Source: DAIDKA01 sp963708865 (GTDB lineage Bacteria > Pseudomonadota > Gammaproteobacteria > Steroidobacterales > Steroidobacteraceae). From it: a stretch of 64,000 nt of DNA. This document shows, in pieces, positions 52,710 through 59,948 of this stretch. How positions within the stretch are numbered: position 1 is the stretch's first letter; the number at the start of each line of letters is the position of its first letter. The notes below the pieces were generated by a model that saw only the letters and a list, made by a program, of their open reading frames with translations, was not told the DNA's origin and made no database searches. The stretch covers positions 130,290 to 194,289 of the forward strand of contig CAVPUC010000006.1 of NCBI GenBank assembly GCA_963708865.1, read 5' to 3'. The translations under genes and the position numbers were made by a program.

Positions 52710-52934
52710 CTACGTTGTGCGTAAATATACTTCCCGCATCACCTGCTGAATCCAACGCAGCGAGACGGAGCGCGTGACGCGGTACTGCATGTCCTTCGCC
52801 GTAACGTCTGGGTCGTTGGCGAGGATTGCGGCAACTTCCGCGCGAAGTGCATCTTTGGCTGCCTTGCGCCGCGCATTGACAGGCGCGAGAGCGGCCAGCA
52901 CCCGCTCGCCGATCTCATGAGGCGTGGCGCTCAT
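52710..52934 (-). CDS. Hypothetical small protein, HTH-like
   Basis: 74 residues, MSATPHEIGERVLAALAPVN. Helices with DVTAKDMQYRVTRSVSLRWI recall a small helix-turn-helix of the kind in phage terminase-small or regulatory proteins. ATGA overlap with the upstream gene. Family uncertain. Confidence 0.5.
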   Translation of the reverse strand: MSATPHEIGERVLAALAPVNARRKAAKDALRAEVAAILANDPDVTAKDMQYRVTRSVSLRWIQQVMREVYLRTT

Positions 52935-53125
52935 CCCGGCAGGCTCGGCGGCTCAGGGTCGCGTGGCACGGGCGGCAGGTGCCGCAGTTGCTCCTCGAGG
53001 TCTTCGATATGGCGGCGGTGCGACTCAATGGCGGAGGCCGTCGGAAATGGCTGCACAAGCTTCAATCGCGCAATCTCCCGCTCGATGCGGAAGCGCTCCA
53101 GTTGTCCCTCGGTGTACTCAATCAT
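52931..53125 (-). CDS. Hypothetical coiled-coil small protein
   Basis: 64 residues from ATG 53125 (MIEYTEGQLERFRIEREIAR), then ESHRRHIEDLEEQLRHLPPV, an amphipathic coiled coil with a Pro tail. Overlaps the next gene by 4 bases and the previous by 8. No function assigned. Confidence 0.55.
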   Translation of the reverse strand: MIEYTEGQLERFRIEREIARLKLVQPFPTASAIESHRRHIEDLEEQLRHLPPVPRDPEPPSLPG

Positions 53126-53405
53126 CGTCTCGCCTCGCGGTAGGTGATGCATCGAAGGGGTTACAGTCGGAGGAACGGTGGTGCTGTTGCAAGACCTCAG
53201 GGCGGCGCCAGCCTGGCGGCAGCGGGGCTCGTACCGGCAGCGGCACCAGCTTCCTCGGAGGCAGCGCGGCCAGTTGCGCCTGATACTGCGCAATGAGCTC
53301 ATTGCGGCGGGCAAGGGCATCAGCGCTTGGCATTCCGGTGGCCATCCCCAGGCGCATCAAGGCCTGCTCCAGGCGACCCCGCTCGGCTTCAACGTCGTTT
53401 GTCAT
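53118..53405 (-). CDS. Hypothetical helical protein
   Basis: 95 residues from ATG 53405 (MTNDVEAERGRLEQALMRLG), followed by ADALARRNELIAQYQAQLAA and a Pro/Arg-rich tail PLPVRAPLPPGWRRPEVLQQ. Head-to-tail with the terminase gene, overlapping its 3' end by 17 bases. Unknown function. Confidence 0.5.
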   Translation of the reverse strand: MTNDVEAERGRLEQALMRLGMATGMPSADALARRNELIAQYQAQLAALPPRKLVPLPVRAPLPPGWRRPEVLQQHHRSSDCNPFDASPTARRDDD

Positions 53406-54900
53406 CGAGGCGCGCCATCTTCTCGGCATGTCGGGTGAATGGGTTGTAATCACTGCCTTTGACGTGCCGAGCTTCCAAGTACTCGGACGCCGTGGAGTGC
53501 CCGAGCCAAGGGCGGCGGCTCGCTTCGACCAGGGCGCCGCAAACAGAATTAGCTTGGTCGTCATGCGACCCACGAGGGTGGGTTACCTGGTCCCGGCCGC
53601 CGGCACGAGGGCGGCGCTCCAGACGGCGGAGCTCACCAGCGAGGCTTGGGCTATCCAGCAATTCAACTCGACGTTGCGTAAACAGTGGCTGAGCCGCGAT
53701 GTAGATCTCGCTCGCGTTCAGCTCCGATGCCACGTAATGAATGCCGAAGCGTCGGAAGGCATCCGGCACCCATCCGGAGCCGAATCGATCACCGGTAACC
53801 TGCGTCAGGCCGTAGCCGGAAAGCACGTCGGCAAATCGCTGGCAGACATCCTCGGGCTTGAAGGGAGGCTTTGCGACCTCAAGACGATCGAGGATGAGCC
53901 TTCGGTCCGGGGTTGAGTGTGCGATTGCGAGCGTCATGCTGTCGCTCACCCCGCCACTGGGGTCGCAAAACGCAATGAACTCGGCAGATTGATCTCGCAC
54001 CAAGCCTTGTCGATCGGGAACGATCGCCGCATCGATATCAGCATCTGGGAAGTGGGCCCGAGCGTCCGAAAGCCATTCGGAGCCGTATTCTGCGGCGGCA
54101 CTCTGTGGATCTTCGACGTAGGCCGCGTCAATAACGTCCTGTCGGAAGCTCGGATTCATTGTCTGCGTGTCGGCTTTCCAGACCATGACAGAGCTAGTGT
54201 CCCGCCCGTGGTGCTTCTGGAACACCTCGTACAGCGGGCCGTCCTGAGTGTAGGTACTCGAGGCACACAGCAACATTGCGCCGGGGATCGTCGAGATCGA
54301 CGGGCGCAGCGCGGCCAATATTTTGGCGGCTGGATTTCGACTATCGTCAGATTCCCAGAACGCTATTTCATCATTGAGGCAGGCGACCACTGTGCGTCCC
54401 CGGACCGACTTGTACGAACTTGTGTGGACGCCAATGAACACGCCATTGCTCAACTCCAACGTGTCCGAAGTCTCGCGAATGAGCATCTTCGCCAGCATCG
54501 GGGTTTCAGCGATCAGCGCCCGGGCGTAACCGAAGATGACGCCGGCCTGGTCGCGATCCTTTGCAAGTACCATAACGAGCGGCCGTTCACCCGGGGCGAG
54601 GTACGCCGAATAGTCCCGGAAGGTTGCTAGGCAGACTGCGAGCAGCGCCAGGACCCGCGACTTGCCCGCTCGCCGACCGATGGCAAACCACGCCTCTGTT
54701 AGGGCAGCGGTGAAGGGCTGAGTGCGCCCCGTGCAGCGCGTGAATAGGTCCATCTCCTCTGCCGATAGCGGAAGGCCAAACAAGCTGCGAATAGCCGTAA
54801 GCCAGGGAATCCATGATTCAGGCGGGGTGAAGTGCGCTCCGAACAACTGAGGATCGGCGAGAGCGCGGAGGATTGCCTGGCCGACTTCTTCTGGCTTCAT
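53389..54900 (-). CDS. Phage terminase large subunit
   Basis: 503 residues. ATPase part: FAIGRRAGKSRVLALLAVCL (Walker A), LVMVLAKDRDQAGVIFGYAR, VRGRTVVACLNDEIAFWESD (Walker B NDEIAFW) and GAMLLCASSTYTQDGPLYEV (motif C). Nuclease part: FIAFCDPSGGVSDSMTLAIA, VTGDRFGSGWVPDAFRRFGI and SLAGELRRLERR. Packages DNA by cutting and pumping it into procapsids. It is alone here: no portal or capsid follow. Start ATG 54900 overlaps the upstream gene (ATGA). Confidence 0.9.
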   Translation of the reverse strand: MKPEEVGQAILRALADPQLFGAHFTPPESWIPWLTAIRSLFGLPLSAEEMDLFTRCTGRTQPFTAALTEAWFAIGRRAGKSRVLALLAVCLATFRDYSAYLAPGERPLVMVLAKDRDQAGVIFGYARALIAETPMLAKMLIRETSDTLELSNGVFIGVHTSSYKSVRGRTVVACLNDEIAFWESDDSRNPAAKILAALRPSISTIPGAMLLCASSTYTQDGPLYEVFQKHHGRDTSSVMVWKADTQTMNPSFRQDVIDAAYVEDPQSAAAEYGSEWLSDARAHFPDADIDAAIVPDRQGLVRDQSAEFIAFCDPSGGVSDSMTLAIAHSTPDRRLILDRLEVAKPPFKPEDVCQRFADVLSGYGLTQVTGDRFGSGWVPDAFRRFGIHYVASELNASEIYIAAQPLFTQRRVELLDSPSLAGELRRLERRPRAGGRDQVTHPRGSHDDQANSVCGALVEASRRPWLGHSTASEYLEARHVKGSDYNPFTRHAEKMARLDDKRR

Positions 54901-55106
54901 GGCTGCACCCGCTGTCCCTGCATGCGGATGGTGGGCGCGGACCCTTCGCGCTCGACAATCCATGCCCGCAGCCGATAGGTGCGCCCGTCCAGCCGGACAT
55001 AGCCGAGCAGATCATGGTCGCCATCCACACATGACTCGCGCTGAGTCAGGAAGCCGGCGCCATTCTGTAAACGATCGTCGCTACCCTGGAGCGGGTGAGG
55101 CTTCAT
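54897..55106 (-). CDS. Hypothetical small protein
   Basis: 69 residues, MKPHPLQGSDDRLQNGAGFL, with strand-rich LLGYVRLDGRTYRLRAWIVE, a short beta protein pattern seen in replication-module genes of Gram-negative mobile elements. Overlaps the terminase start by 4 bases. No assigned function. Confidence 0.5.
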   Translation of the reverse strand: MKPHPLQGSDDRLQNGAGFLTQRESCVDGDHDLLGYVRLDGRTYRLRAWIVEREGSAPTIRMQGQRVQP

Positions 55107-55183
55107 GCCGCCACCTGTTTGGGTCGGGCAACTGCTGGCGCTGCGGCATGACTTGCGCCTTGGGCTTCGCTACGATTACACGG

Positions 55184-55510
55184 ATGACGACCAGCGAATC
55201 TCTGCAGGCTCAGTGGCGACGCGGGCAGGCCATCATGAATGCCGCCGGCGCCATCCCAACGCTGATATTTTTGGTAGCGGTCTTTACCGGCGTTCCCAAG
55301 CACGCGCGGGATACCGTGATCGCGTGGATCCTGGGCACCGCAATGGTCGCCATTGCAGTTTGGATTGTGGTCGGCTTCCGGCTCAAATGCCCGATCTGCG
55401 GTGCGCTCGTCGGTCGGTCCATGAAGAAGGGAATCTTGTTGCGAAGCTGCCCCGCGTGCGGCGCAGACTTCAGCCAGCCGATGCCGCCGATCCCTCGCAA
55501 GCCAGCCTGA
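55184..55510 (+). CDS. Membrane protein with C-terminal zinc ribbon
   Basis: 108 residues on the plus strand inside a minus-strand block. Two membrane segments (AGAIPTLIFLVAVFTGVP; VIAWILGTAMVAIAVWIVVG) and then LKCPICGALVGRSMKKGILL and RSCPACGADFSQP, a four-Cys zinc ribbon facing the cytosol or periplasm. Its opposite direction and lone position suggest an accessory (moron-like) gene, independently transcribed. No family recognised. Confidence 0.6.
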   Translation: MTTSESLQAQWRRGQAIMNAAGAIPTLIFLVAVFTGVPKHARDTVIAWILGTAMVAIAVWIVVGFRLKCPICGALVGRSMKKGILLRSCPACGADFSQPMPPIPRKPA

Positions 55511-55593
55511 CGGACTCCACAGGACGTCCCAGGACGTCGATAGAGCAGAGATCCCGCCAGAGCGCTGTGATGGGCTGGTGTCGGTGCTGGACG

Positions 55594-55803
55594 TCATAGC
55601 GTCCCTCCCATGACGTCACACAACGTCTGCAGCACCTGACGGATGAACTCGACGCTTAGGCCGGTGGAGCGGGCAATCGTGTGTTCGCCATGGCCAGCGA
55701 GTGCTTGTCGCCGGATGGCTTCGGCCTGCTGCTCAGGCTCCAAGGCATAGAAGTGCAGGCGGGCGAGCGCAGCCGTGTCCAGGAACGCACCGATGGGACT
55801 CAT
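55594..55803 (-). CDS. Small HTH-like protein
   Basis: 69 residues, MSPIGAFLDTAALARLHFYA, with HTIARSTGLSVEFIRQVLQT as a likely helix-turn-helix. ATGA overlap with the upstream gene. It may be a regulator of the terminase block or part of the small terminase. Confidence 0.5.
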   Translation of the reverse strand: MSPIGAFLDTAALARLHFYALEPEQQAEAIRRQALAGHGEHTIARSTGLSVEFIRQVLQTLCDVMGGTL

Positions 55804-56177
55804 GAGGATTTCCCCGCTATGTATTCGTGAAGGCCTGGGCCGCCCTTCGCCTGGCGATCAAGCCCCAAACTGCGTAGGTACCCCTGGAGAACATTTGCAT
55901 GGTTGCTGTATGTACCGGCATCCATGGGCGGATCGGTTCCGGCAATGACGGCCGACTCGTAGGCGAGGCAGCGACGCCGCAGGAATACCACCCGCTCGCA
56001 CAGCCAGCGTTTCTGGGCGGACAATTGCTCGACCCCGCCCAAGTCCTGCCACAGCTCGAAAAGGTCGCTGGCGACGTCTCTGACGTTCTTACAGCGCCTG
56101 TCCAGATGCCAGGCGAATAGGCGCTCAAAGCGTGCGGGCAGCTCGGTGGGCAATGTCGTGGATAGCCCGCGCGTCAT
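55800..56177 (-). CDS. Small terminase subunit-like protein
   Basis: 125 residues from ATG 56177 (MTRGLSTTLPTELPARFERL). Helix-rich with NVRDVASDLFELWQDLGGVE and GTYSNHANVLQGYLRSLGLD near the end, the pattern of P27-like or other phage small terminases (a helical core and a conserved C-terminal 'GxYxxxxNxLxxxLRxLGLxR' stretch). Upstream of the terminase large gene on the same strand. Assignment is moderate because the family is poorly conserved. Confidence 0.5.
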   Translation of the reverse strand: MTRGLSTTLPTELPARFERLFAWHLDRRCKNVRDVASDLFELWQDLGGVEQLSAQKRWLCERVVFLRRRCLAYESAVIAGTDPPMDAGTYSNHANVLQGYLRSLGLDRQAKGGPGLHEYIAGKSS

Positions 56178-56250
56178 GGCGATACCTTGGGGATAGTTCG
56201 CCAAAGCAGAAGCCTCGGCAGGTCCTCACAGGAGCCGAATCTGTCCGTCG

Positions 56251-56268
56251 GGAGCACAAGTGGAGCAC
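56251..56268 (-). repeat. Inverted copy of the paired arm repeat
   Basis: GGAGCACAAGTGGAGCAC, whose reverse complement equals 46686-46703 exactly (18 of 18). Found 5 kb from the integrase but in the element's centre, beside the iterons. Either an accessory integrase or excisionase site, or a shared protein-binding site. Confidence 0.55.
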
Positions 56269-56349
56269 CGGGCTCGCACAGCCCACGGTGCAGCGCCTCA
56301 AATCCTATGGATTCAGCCTCCGCGTGTGCTGCTGTGAACCCTGGATTTA

Positions 56350-56364
56350 CACGTCCTGGACGTG
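56350..56364. repeat. 15-bp palindrome
   Basis: CACGTCC-T-GGACGTG is perfectly self-complementary around one base. GGACGTC motifs recur nearby (55521 and 55531, ten bases apart). Possible binding site for an element regulator. Confidence 0.4.
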
Positions 56365-56552
56365 ATTCTGACGATGCAACGCCCTTCGCATCTAGAAGCC
56401 CCGAGAACGTCCCGAGTGGCCGGAGGCTCGGTGATACTTGGTATGACCACAATCGGCCTCAAGGCGCGCTCGTAGACGTCCCGGGACAATTCGAGAGTGC
56501 ATGACGACGCCCCTACCCAAATCAGTGTTGCGTCTCCAAGACATGGGACCCT

Positions 56553-56640
56553 GGTGACGGGTGGTGACGGGTCGTCCGTATATATCCCCATAACGCGCGC
56601 GCATGGGGAGAATAGGGAATAGCCGTCACCTGCCGTCACC
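56553..56640. other. Candidate replication origin: paired iterons in mirror order
   Basis: Two tandem GGTGACGGGT copies (56553-56562, 56563-56572) face two CCGTCACC copies at the same 10-base spacing (56623-56630, 56633-56640). Between them lies CCCCAT...ATGGGG (56586-56608) around a GCGCGC core. The symmetrical layout next to a D5/P4 alpha-type primase-helicase gene fits an iteron-type origin. The repeat resembles the P4 type I iteron (GGTGAACAG). Confidence 0.55.
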
Positions 56641-56668
56641 CGAGGGGTGCTGATGGTGGTCATGGCCG

Positions 56669-58084
56669 TCATCGATCCCTCCAATCGAGTACTTCAGCGG
56701 CTCGAAACTCGATCCCGAGGAACAGACCGCCCTCCTTGGACCGTTTCCAGTCGAAACCGCGGCGCTGCATCTCGTTTGGCAGGTCCTTGGAGGCTACCCA
56801 GCGCTCACCCGCGCTCTGTGCGTACTCCTGGTATCGCTTGAAGAACACGCCTGACTTCACCTGCCCGAGCTTTGCCGGCTCGCAGCACTCAGCGATGAAC
56901 CTGCCCAAGGTGTCGGACTCTTCCCGGTACTGGCGCACCGCATCGGTGATGATGGCTGGCGGCTTCAGGCCGTCGCGCTGCCATTCCAGGCACCCGGCAA
57001 TGGCCCAGCACAGGATGCCGGGCAGTTCGGCCTCAAGCTTTCGCAGGAGGTCGCGGTCCTGCTCATCAGCTGGAATCTGGACGGTGAATGGGACTAGCCG
57101 CAGCCGCCGCCAGATACCCTCATCGGTGCCGTTAATGGCCGGCTTGTGATTGCCGCGGATGACGATGCGGTGGGTGGGGTGGAAGTCGAAGAATTCCTGA
57201 TGCAGAAACCTCGCCGTGAGCGTATCGCCGCCGGTCAGGTCCTTGAGCTTCGCCTCATCGAAGCGGCTGCCCTGGCTGGTCTCGTTCATGAGCGCCGCCC
57301 GGACCCCGCGTAGGCGCGCTACGTCGTTCGGGATGCCGCCATGCCGGCGCAGCATGATCAGGTCCGGGCTGACGGTGATGGCGTAGTCCCCCAACATGCG
57401 CTGCAGCACCTCGGAGAACACCGACTTGCCGTTGGCGCCCAAGCCGTAGAGGAAGTGCAGAGACTGGTCCGAGGTATCCCCGACAAGCAGGTAGCCGACG
57501 AAGCGTCGCAGATAGTCGTACAGCGCATGGTTACGATCGGTCACCCGCATTAGAAACTCATCCCACAATGCGCAATCCGCCCCGGCCTGGTAGGTGATCT
57601 CCGAGACGTTTGTGATCAGGTCCTCGCGGTAGTGCGGCCTCAACTGACCGGTGCGCAGATCGACGGTGCCGTTAGCGACGTTGAACAACCAGCCATTGGA
57701 ATCGAAGTCCACCAGCCGTGCCGGGATGCCGGGCTCGGACCTGGCCAGCGCCAACATCGCATCGATGGCTTTCTTCGACTGCGATCTCTTGGCATGGCGG
57801 TAAACCTCATCCCGATTGCTTGTGGCCTTCTTCACCTCATCGAAGATCGCGATGGCAGTCTGCTTCGCCATCTCCTGGACGCGGATGCCCTTGTCATCCA
57901 CTGCCCACCGTTTGCCGTCCCACGCGAGCCATCCACGCTCCACCGTAAACCGCACGTCTGCGCCGTGTTGGCGGGCGAAACGCTGACCATTCGCAATATC
58001 GGTGTCGCTAAAGCCCTCTGGGATCTCGGACTCGGCATCTAATCGCGCGCGGACCGCATCCAAGTTGGTGACGTTATCGGCCAT
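56669..58084 (-). CDS. Phage/plasmid-type primase-helicase (D5/P4 family, SF3)
   Basis: 471 residues from ATG 58084 (MADNVTNLDAVRARLDAESE). N-terminal part has the D5 N-terminal pattern (WLFNVANGTVDLRTGQL, EITYQAGADCALWDEFLMRV). The SF3 helicase is LHFLYGLGANGKSVFSEVLQ (Walker A), LRGVRAALMNETSQGSRFDE (Walker B region), KLKDLTGGDTLTARFLHQ and HRIVIRGNHKPAINGTDEGI (motif C). Unwinds the element's origin to start replication. Overlaps the zinc-finger primase gene by 11 bases and faces the iterons 3' to its stop. Confidence 0.9.
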   Translation of the reverse strand: MADNVTNLDAVRARLDAESEIPEGFSDTDIANGQRFARQHGADVRFTVERGWLAWDGKRWAVDDKGIRVQEMAKQTAIAIFDEVKKATSNRDEVYRHAKRSQSKKAIDAMLALARSEPGIPARLVDFDSNGWLFNVANGTVDLRTGQLRPHYREDLITNVSEITYQAGADCALWDEFLMRVTDRNHALYDYLRRFVGYLLVGDTSDQSLHFLYGLGANGKSVFSEVLQRMLGDYAITVSPDLIMLRRHGGIPNDVARLRGVRAALMNETSQGSRFDEAKLKDLTGGDTLTARFLHQEFFDFHPTHRIVIRGNHKPAINGTDEGIWRRLRLVPFTVQIPADEQDRDLLRKLEAELPGILCWAIAGCLEWQRDGLKPPAIITDAVRQYREESDTLGRFIAECCEPAKLGQVKSGVFFKRYQEYAQSAGERWVASKDLPNEMQRRGFDWKRSKEGGLFLGIEFRAAEVLDWRDR

Positions 58085-58517
58085 GGGCGTGGTCCCTGGC
58101 TCGGCCAATCCGTGCCGTGGCGGTTGCAAGTCGCATCCAGTCCTCATCCGACAGGTGTTTGGTGTTCTTGAACTCCAAGGCGATCATTCCTACCGTCAGC
58201 GCTTCAAGGTCAATGATCTCCAGCAGGTCGCGATAAGGGATGCGACTGTGTGTTGGACGGTTGATACCGCCGACAGCGCCAGGGAGCGGGGTGTCGTACA
58301 GATCCCCCAGAGTAAGCCCAAGGGCCCCCATCACCTCAGCTGCGCCACATCCTGCATGGCAGTAGATCAGCGCACAGCCATCGCCTACGCGCACACTCAG
58401 GCCGCGGCTTCGATCGCCGTGCTTGTGGGCAGCTGTTGGGCAGCTGGCGATGCCGGTGCTAGGCCCGGTACTCTTGAAGTTGCGCAGGTGGCCGGCCACT
58501 TTTTCGTAGGCGCTCAT
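58074..58517 (-). CDS. Primase-type zinc-finger protein
   Basis: 147 residues from ATG 58517. SCPTAAHKHGDRSRGLSVRV followed by IYCHAGCGAAEVMGALGLTL gives the zinc ribbon pattern (C-H...C-C) of DnaG/P4 primase CHC2-like N-termini: 'CPxHxDxxPSLxx...xxCxAGC'. It lacks the TOPRIM catalytic part seen in full primases, so with the downstream SF3 gene it likely forms a two-part primase-helicase. The 3' end overlaps the next gene by 11 bases. Confidence 0.8.
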   Translation of the reverse strand: MSAYEKVAGHLRNFKSTGPSTGIASCPTAAHKHGDRSRGLSVRVGDGCALIYCHAGCGAAEVMGALGLTLGDLYDTPLPGAVGGINRPTHSRIPYRDLLEIIDLEALTVGMIALEFKNTKHLSDEDWMRLATATARIGRARDHAHGR

Positions 58518-58762
58518 TGCATCGACACTTTGTGAGCAGCTAGCCACTCTTGGCGCAGAGCTCGCGCCTTCTCGTGTTCGCCGCGACCTTTGTGCCAGCA
58601 AATGTAGGCATCCAGCCACTGACGATCGAAGTGCACGACAGTGGCATAAGCGACCTCGCGGCCGCGCCGCACACGGTAGCGCCCAAATCCGTGGAAGAAG
58701 GACGCGCCCAAGCGAATGCCGAGGAATGAACTCACTTGAGTCAGCTCGATGAAGGTGCTCAT
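58514..58762 (-). CDS. Hypothetical small protein
   Basis: 82 residues, MSTFIELTQVSSFLGIRLGA, with aromatic FFHGFGRYRVRRGREVAYAT and WLDAYICWHKGRGEHEKARA. No family recognised. Overlaps the neighbours by 4 bases (ATGA) on both sides, so it is part of the early operon headed by the MerR-like gene. Confidence 0.55.
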   Translation of the reverse strand: MSTFIELTQVSSFLGIRLGASFFHGFGRYRVRRGREVAYATVVHFDRQWLDAYICWHKGRGEHEKARALRQEWLAAHKVSMQ

Positions 58763-58974
58763 CGGACTTCTGCCTTTGCCGGCCGGCCGCGACTCTTCAA
58801 GCGCTCGGTGTAGATGCGGCGTACCAGTTCTGCAGCGTCCTCAGCGAACAGCCTTACCCCATTTGTGGTTCGAACGCAGGGGATGAGGCCTAAGTTTTCA
58901 TACATGCGAACCGTCGCTGAGGCGACTTCCGCGTCTCTGGCTACTTTACTGACCGTCTGGCTAAACGTGGGCAT
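58759..58974 (-). CDS. MerR-like HTH regulator
   Basis: 71 residues. KVARDAEVASATVRMYENLG is the MerR family recognition-helix region (VRYYExxGL), followed by LIPCVRTTNGVRLFAEDAAE. No dimerisation helix or effector domain, so it resembles AlpA/excisionase-like single-domain regulators of satellites. Opens the leftward replication operon. Confidence 0.75.
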   Translation of the reverse strand: MPTFSQTVSKVARDAEVASATVRMYENLGLIPCVRTTNGVRLFAEDAAELVRRIYTERLKSRGRPAKAEVR

Positions 58975-59079
58975 GCGGCTTTCTCTTGCTGCGATGTCCC
59001 AAACGATAAACCGCTAAAGAAATAACGGATGCACTCCGTTTAACGCATGGCGTACCAACGACAAACAGCACGCGCCACG

Positions 59080-59355
59080 TCATGCGCTCTTGGTCCGCAG
59101 TTGCCGCGGCTGCGCGGCCGGTGCTCGAAATTTTCGGTTTTTTAAATGCTGCTCGAGGTACCGATTGAGGCTTACCTCGTCATACCAGCAGATACCCACC
59201 TCATCGCGGGTGAAGTCAGGGCCACGGTCACGCGAGTCTTCAGGTCCGCGGCCTCGGGTCTTCTCGAGGTACGAGACGCTGCGTGTTAGGCCGCGCTGGC
59301 TCAGGTATTTGGCTGCGGCGCTGGTACGGTATTGGGGAACGGGTGGCGCGGTCAT
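59080..59355 (-). CDS. Small HTH/excisionase-like protein
   Basis: 91 residues from ATG 59355 (MTAPPVPQYRTSAAAKYLSQ). The N-terminal winged-HTH-like pattern RTSAAAKYLSQRGLTRSVSY followed by EVGICWYDEVSLNRYLEQHL is like phage excisionase/AlpA DNA-binding proteins (helix-turn-helix, then 'xxxxIxxYLxxxL'). Two ATGs (59361, 59355) are possible. Separate from the operons on both sides. A directional factor for the integrase is plausible but unproven. Confidence 0.6.
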   Translation of the reverse strand: MTAPPVPQYRTSAAAKYLSQRGLTRSVSYLEKTRGRGPEDSRDRGPDFTRDEVGICWYDEVSLNRYLEQHLKNRKFRAPAAQPRQLRTKSA

Positions 59356-59414
59356 CTTCATCTCCTGCAACTTGGAGACAAAGAATATTGCTGCGTGCAA
59401 AGGCCGTGGGTTTT

Positions 59415-59948
59415 CTACCCCGTTTTTGGGCCAGGCATGACAGGAGCCGATTTAGCCTCGGCGAATGGTTCGGTCTCTGCCAGGGCCCCGCGTGTCATTT
59501 CGGGGTCGCCGTTGATCAGGTTGTCGGAGATCAATCCGAATTCCGGCCCATAGACCGTGTCAACCAATGCCATCTGCTTCGGTGCGGTGTAGCCTCGAAG
59601 CAGGCCTTCGGCCAGTAAATCGAGCGTTGGCGTCTCAAAGAAACTTCCGTCGGGTCGCCTCAGGCGCCAGACCCGCACGCCCTGTAGCCATCGCCGGGTG
59701 ATGCCCTGCCGGCGTGGTGGTGGTGAGAAGCTCTTGAGCATGTCCTTGTAGATCTGTTCAATCCGGTCTGGTCCCAATGCAAAGCCTTCATGGTCGGTTC
59801 GACGAAGCACATCCCTTGCGAGCCTGCCGACGCACTCGCATGCCGCATCGCACGAGAATCCCCAGAACACGAGGCGCAAAACGGTGGTGGCCATCTTGCG
59901 GTCCGCGAGGTCTTTGGCACGATCATCGCTATTGCGTGGGCGGCCCAT
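59415..59948 (-). CDS. Hypothetical protein downstream of integrase
   Basis: 177 residues from ATG 59948 (MGRPRNSDDRAKDLADRKMA). No catalytic motif; FGLISDNLINGDPEMTRGAL and DRIEQIYKDMLKSFSPPP are the best-preserved-looking parts. Its start shares one base with the integrase stop (TAATG), so it is cotranslated with the integrase and may help its control. Family not recognised. Confidence 0.6.
   Translation of the reverse strand: MGRPRNSDDRAKDLADRKMATTVLRLVFWGFSCDAACECVGRLARDVLRRTDHEGFALGPDRIEQIYKDMLKSFSPPPRRQGITRRWLQGVRVWRLRRPDGSFFETPTLDLLAEGLLRGYTAPKQMALVDTVYGPEFGLISDNLINGDPEMTRGALAETEPFAEAKSAPVMPGPKTG

Larger units (their letters stand above)
56178..56668. other. Intergenic region with probable replication signals
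   Basis: About 490 bases between the small-terminase-like gene and the primase/helicase gene, without a credible ORF (ORFs across it lack a ribosome site and a plausible composition). It holds an inverted copy of the arm repeat, a 15-bp palindrome and a symmetric set of iterons, listed separately. Confidence 0.5.

Noticed and set aside
56174..56684. Two minus-strand ORFs across the iteron region
   Set aside because: No ribosome-binding site and they run through repeats and palindromes; treated as non-coding.
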